From Bacteroidota bacterium (GTDB lineage: Bacteria; Bacteroidota; Bacteroidia; Chitinophagales; Chitinophagaceae), in the NCBI GenBank assembly GCA_023427575.1, contig JAEZAY010000123.1, positions 1 through 15,674 on the forward strand: DNA of 15,674 nt. Reading direction: 5' to 3'. Positions 13,789 through 15,674 of the stretch are shown one piece after another; position 1 is the first letter of the stretch, and each line of letters starts with the position of its first letter. The notes beneath the pieces are model-generated. The model did no database searches, was not told where the DNA came from, and was given only the letters and a program-made list of their open reading frames with translations. Both the position numbers and the translations under genes were made by a program.

Positions 13789-15674
13789 ATATATCCCGGT
13801 CTGGAAACGCGCTCCTTTTCTCCGGATTATTATTCCTTTTATAGCGGGCATTACATTTTCTTATTATGCCGCTCCCGAAGTGTTTGCACCACTGGCATTA
13901 TCAGGAATAACCATTTCATTGTTGATTGTTTTCAGGATTTTAAAACCGCCTTTCCTTTTCAGGTATAGATGGATCCAGGGTATTCTGATTAACGCTTTTA
14001 TATTTTTATCGGGACTGCTGATAAGAACGGCTGCTGACCCGTTTAGCAAAGAGAACTATTTTATCAATCAATTCAGATCCGGGGCCAGCCTGCTGATTTC
14101 CGTTCCTGCACCGGCGGATGAAAAGCCAGGATTCTATCGGATAAAGGCATTGGTGCAGTATGTAATAATGGAAGCGGAGCCGGTAAAAACCGAGGGAACC
14201 CTACTCCTTTATTTAAGAAAAGATTCCAATGCGATCCTTCCTGTTCCCGGAGACAGATACCTAATACAAAAAGATCCGATGGAGATTCTGAATTCCGGAA
14301 ATCCAGGCGCTTTTGAGTTCCGCGCTTATTGCCGCCTCCAGGGCATTTCCCACCAGCTTTTTGTGAATGAGACCGAAATTGTCCGGCTTAATCCTGAAAA
14401 AGTTCCCTGGTATTGGGCCTTTATTTTTGAAACCCGTAGCTCCGTAATTTCCATATTAAAAAAATACATCGCGGGTAAAAAAGAAGTGGGACTGGCCGAA
14501 GCGATGCTGATTGGTTACCGCGGCGATCTTGATGATGAGTTGCTGCAAGCCTACAGCAATACGGGGGTTGTTCATCTGATTGCCATTTCAGGCCTGCACC
14601 TGGGCCTGATCTATGCCATCCTGTACAAATTTTGTTCTTTGTTCCGGATCCGTAACCGGTTTTTCCGGGCAGTCATTATTTTTGTTTCGCTTTGGGTATT
14701 CGCATTTATTGCGGGCGCTTCACCATCTGTTCTGCGCTCGGCGGTAATGTTTTCATTTATACTGGCCGGCAGTTCCATCCAACGAAAAGTGCCGGTTATA
14801 AATTCGCTGGCCGCTTCCGCCTTTGTATTGCTTTGTTTTAACCCACTCTGGTTATGGGATCTCGGATTTCAATTATCATACGCGGCAGTGCTAAGCATTG
14901 TTCTGTTAATGAAACCGGTTTATCATCTCATTGAGTTCAGAAATCCCGGCATCGACTCGCTCTGGAATCTCAGTTCTATCACACTGGCGGCCCAGGTGCT
15001 AACCTTACCCATGACGCTATTTTATTTTGACCAGTTTCCAAATTATTTCATGATCAGCAATTTTGTAGCCGTTCCCTTAAGCAGTCTGATTTTAATTTTG
15101 GAATTGGTATTACTCGCGGTTTCTCTGGCTGAACCAATCGCATTGTTAACCGGAAGGATCCTGGAAACGCTGATCATTTGGCTGAATGGATTTATCGACT
15201 ATTGCAATCAGCTCCCATTTGCCATCTGGCCCGGCCTGCATATAACGCTGGCGCAGACCATCTTACTATATGCCTTCCTGGGCTGCCTGATCGCGATGAT
15301 CTATCTGCGCAAAAAGATCCTTTTGAGCGGGGCCTTCTGTTTTATCCTGTTGTTTTTAATTTTCAGAACCAGCTCATTTATAATATGCCGTCAGCAAAAG
15401 AAATTGGTAGTTTACAATGTTTCCAGGACCCGGGCTATTGATTTTATAAGCGGCCGCAATAGTTTTTATGCCGGAGACCGGAATTTGTTATCGAATTATA
15501 AACTGGCTGGTTTCACTATCCGGCCCCACCGCACCCTTGCACGTATCAAGAAGGAGATTTTACTGCCGGAAAATAGCTTCCGCATCCGCTTCGGCGAAAA
15601 AACCTTTATGGTTCTAAATTCAGATAATTCGGGTTTTCATAATATAAACTTTGCAGCCGATTATTTGATCGTAT
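13778..15674 (+). CDS. comEC: ComEC/Rec2 family DNA-uptake channel protein (partial, runs off right edge)
   Basis: ComEC forms the inner-membrane channel through which single-stranded DNA enters during natural transformation. 632 codons are present. An N-terminal membrane pair (about residues 14-85) precedes a soluble OB-like DUF4131 region (about 90-215). The competence domain (about 235-510) follows, with the signature NTGVVHLIAISGLHLGL (His266), ASPSVLRSAVMF, LWLWDLGFQLSYAAVLS and many hydrophobic helices. The metallo-beta-lactamase-like part would begin near residue 541 (KLVVYNV), but it lacks the usual DVGQGD start and no HxHxDH motif appears before the edge. The ATG at 13778 is forced: an in-frame TAA lies at 13766-13768, and MPVQYIPVWKRAPFLR is a typical start. 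The start codon is inside an inverted repeat. It follows the DinB-like gene by 85 nt. Confidence 0.93.
   Translation, partial: MPVQYIPVWKRAPFLRIIIPFIAGITFSYYAAPEVFAPLALSGITISLLIVFRILKPPFLFRYRWIQGILINAFIFLSGLLIRTAADPFSKENYFINQFRSGASLLISVPAPADEKPGFYRIKALVQYVIMEAEPVKTEGTLLLYLRKDSNAILPVPGDRYLIQKDPMEILNSGNPGAFEFRAYCRLQGISHQLFVNETEIVRLNPEKVPWYWAFIFETRSSVISILKKYIAGKKEVGLAEAMLIGYRGDLDDELLQAYSNTGVVHLIAISGLHLGLIYAILYKFCSLFRIRNRFFRAVIIFVSLWVFAFIAGASPSVLRSAVMFSFILAGSSIQRKVPVINSLAASAFVLLCFNPLWLWDLGFQLSYAAVLSIVLLMKPVYHLIEFRNPGIDSLWNLSSITLAAQVLTLPMTLFYFDQFPNYFMISNFVAVPLSSLILILELVLLAVSLAEPIALLTGRILETLIIWLNGFIDYCNQLPFAIWPGLHITLAQTILLYAFLGCLIAMIYLRKKILLSGAFCFILLFLIFRTSSFIICRQQKKLVVYNVSRTRAIDFISGRNSFYAGDRNLLSNYKLAGFTIRPHRTLARIKKEILLPENSFRIRFGEKTFMVLNSDNSGFHNINFAADYLIV

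Noticed and set aside
15178..15441. 87-codon plus-strand ORF
   Set aside because: Out-of-frame shadow within comEC, whose frame is continuous and recognisable.

Overview
The window looks like chromosomal DNA of a member of the Bacteroidota, most likely the Chitinophagaceae or a close relative. The grounds are lineage-typical genes (DUF2480, a DUF5777 beta-barrel, a PpiD-type foldase of about 700 residues), several promoters of the Bacteroidota type (TAnnTTTG at -7, with TTG about 19 nt upstream in two cases), near absence of Shine-Dalgarno sequences, and a carbamoyl-phosphate synthase large subunit without its allosteric domain. This placement is inference from sequence; no database was searched. 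I see no phage, transposase, integron or CRISPR.

Layout. 1-827 (minus): 5' part of nadA, cut by the window edge. 828-1515: a 688-nt non-coding region with a very AT-rich stretch and about ten DnaA-box-like nonamers, one of them perfect; it is a good candidate for the chromosomal replication origin. 1516-3648 (plus): ppiD-like foldase gene ending at a strong terminator. 3761-4267 (plus): DUF2480 gene with a textbook promoter. 4268-4674: non-coding, with octamer-periodic arms in inverted orientation and two overlapping hairpins. 4675-5565 (minus): DUF5777 outer-membrane barrel. 5677-7272 (plus): FAD oxidoreductase fused to a Rieske domain, ending at a terminator shared with the convergent unit. 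9563-7366 (minus): two-gene unit of a secreted M23 peptidase and a Bcp-type peroxiredoxin. 9860-10075 (plus): unknown 71-aa protein with its own terminator. 10251-13143 (plus): the large subunit of carbamoyl-phosphate synthase split into two genes, then a terminator. 13216-13692 (plus): DinB-like protein. 13778 to the right edge (plus): comEC, cut by the window, with its start codon inside a 12-bp inverted repeat.

How the genes work together. These are mostly housekeeping genes in short units: NAD synthesis, periplasmic protein folding, cell-wall turnover with peroxide defence, carbamoyl phosphate supply for pyrimidines and arginine, and DNA uptake. They do not form one pathway. The observations most worth a second look are the putative oriC between nadA and ppiD, the split carB that also lacks the regulatory domain, the hairpin over the comEC start codon, and the octamer-periodic inverted repeat at 4336-4503.
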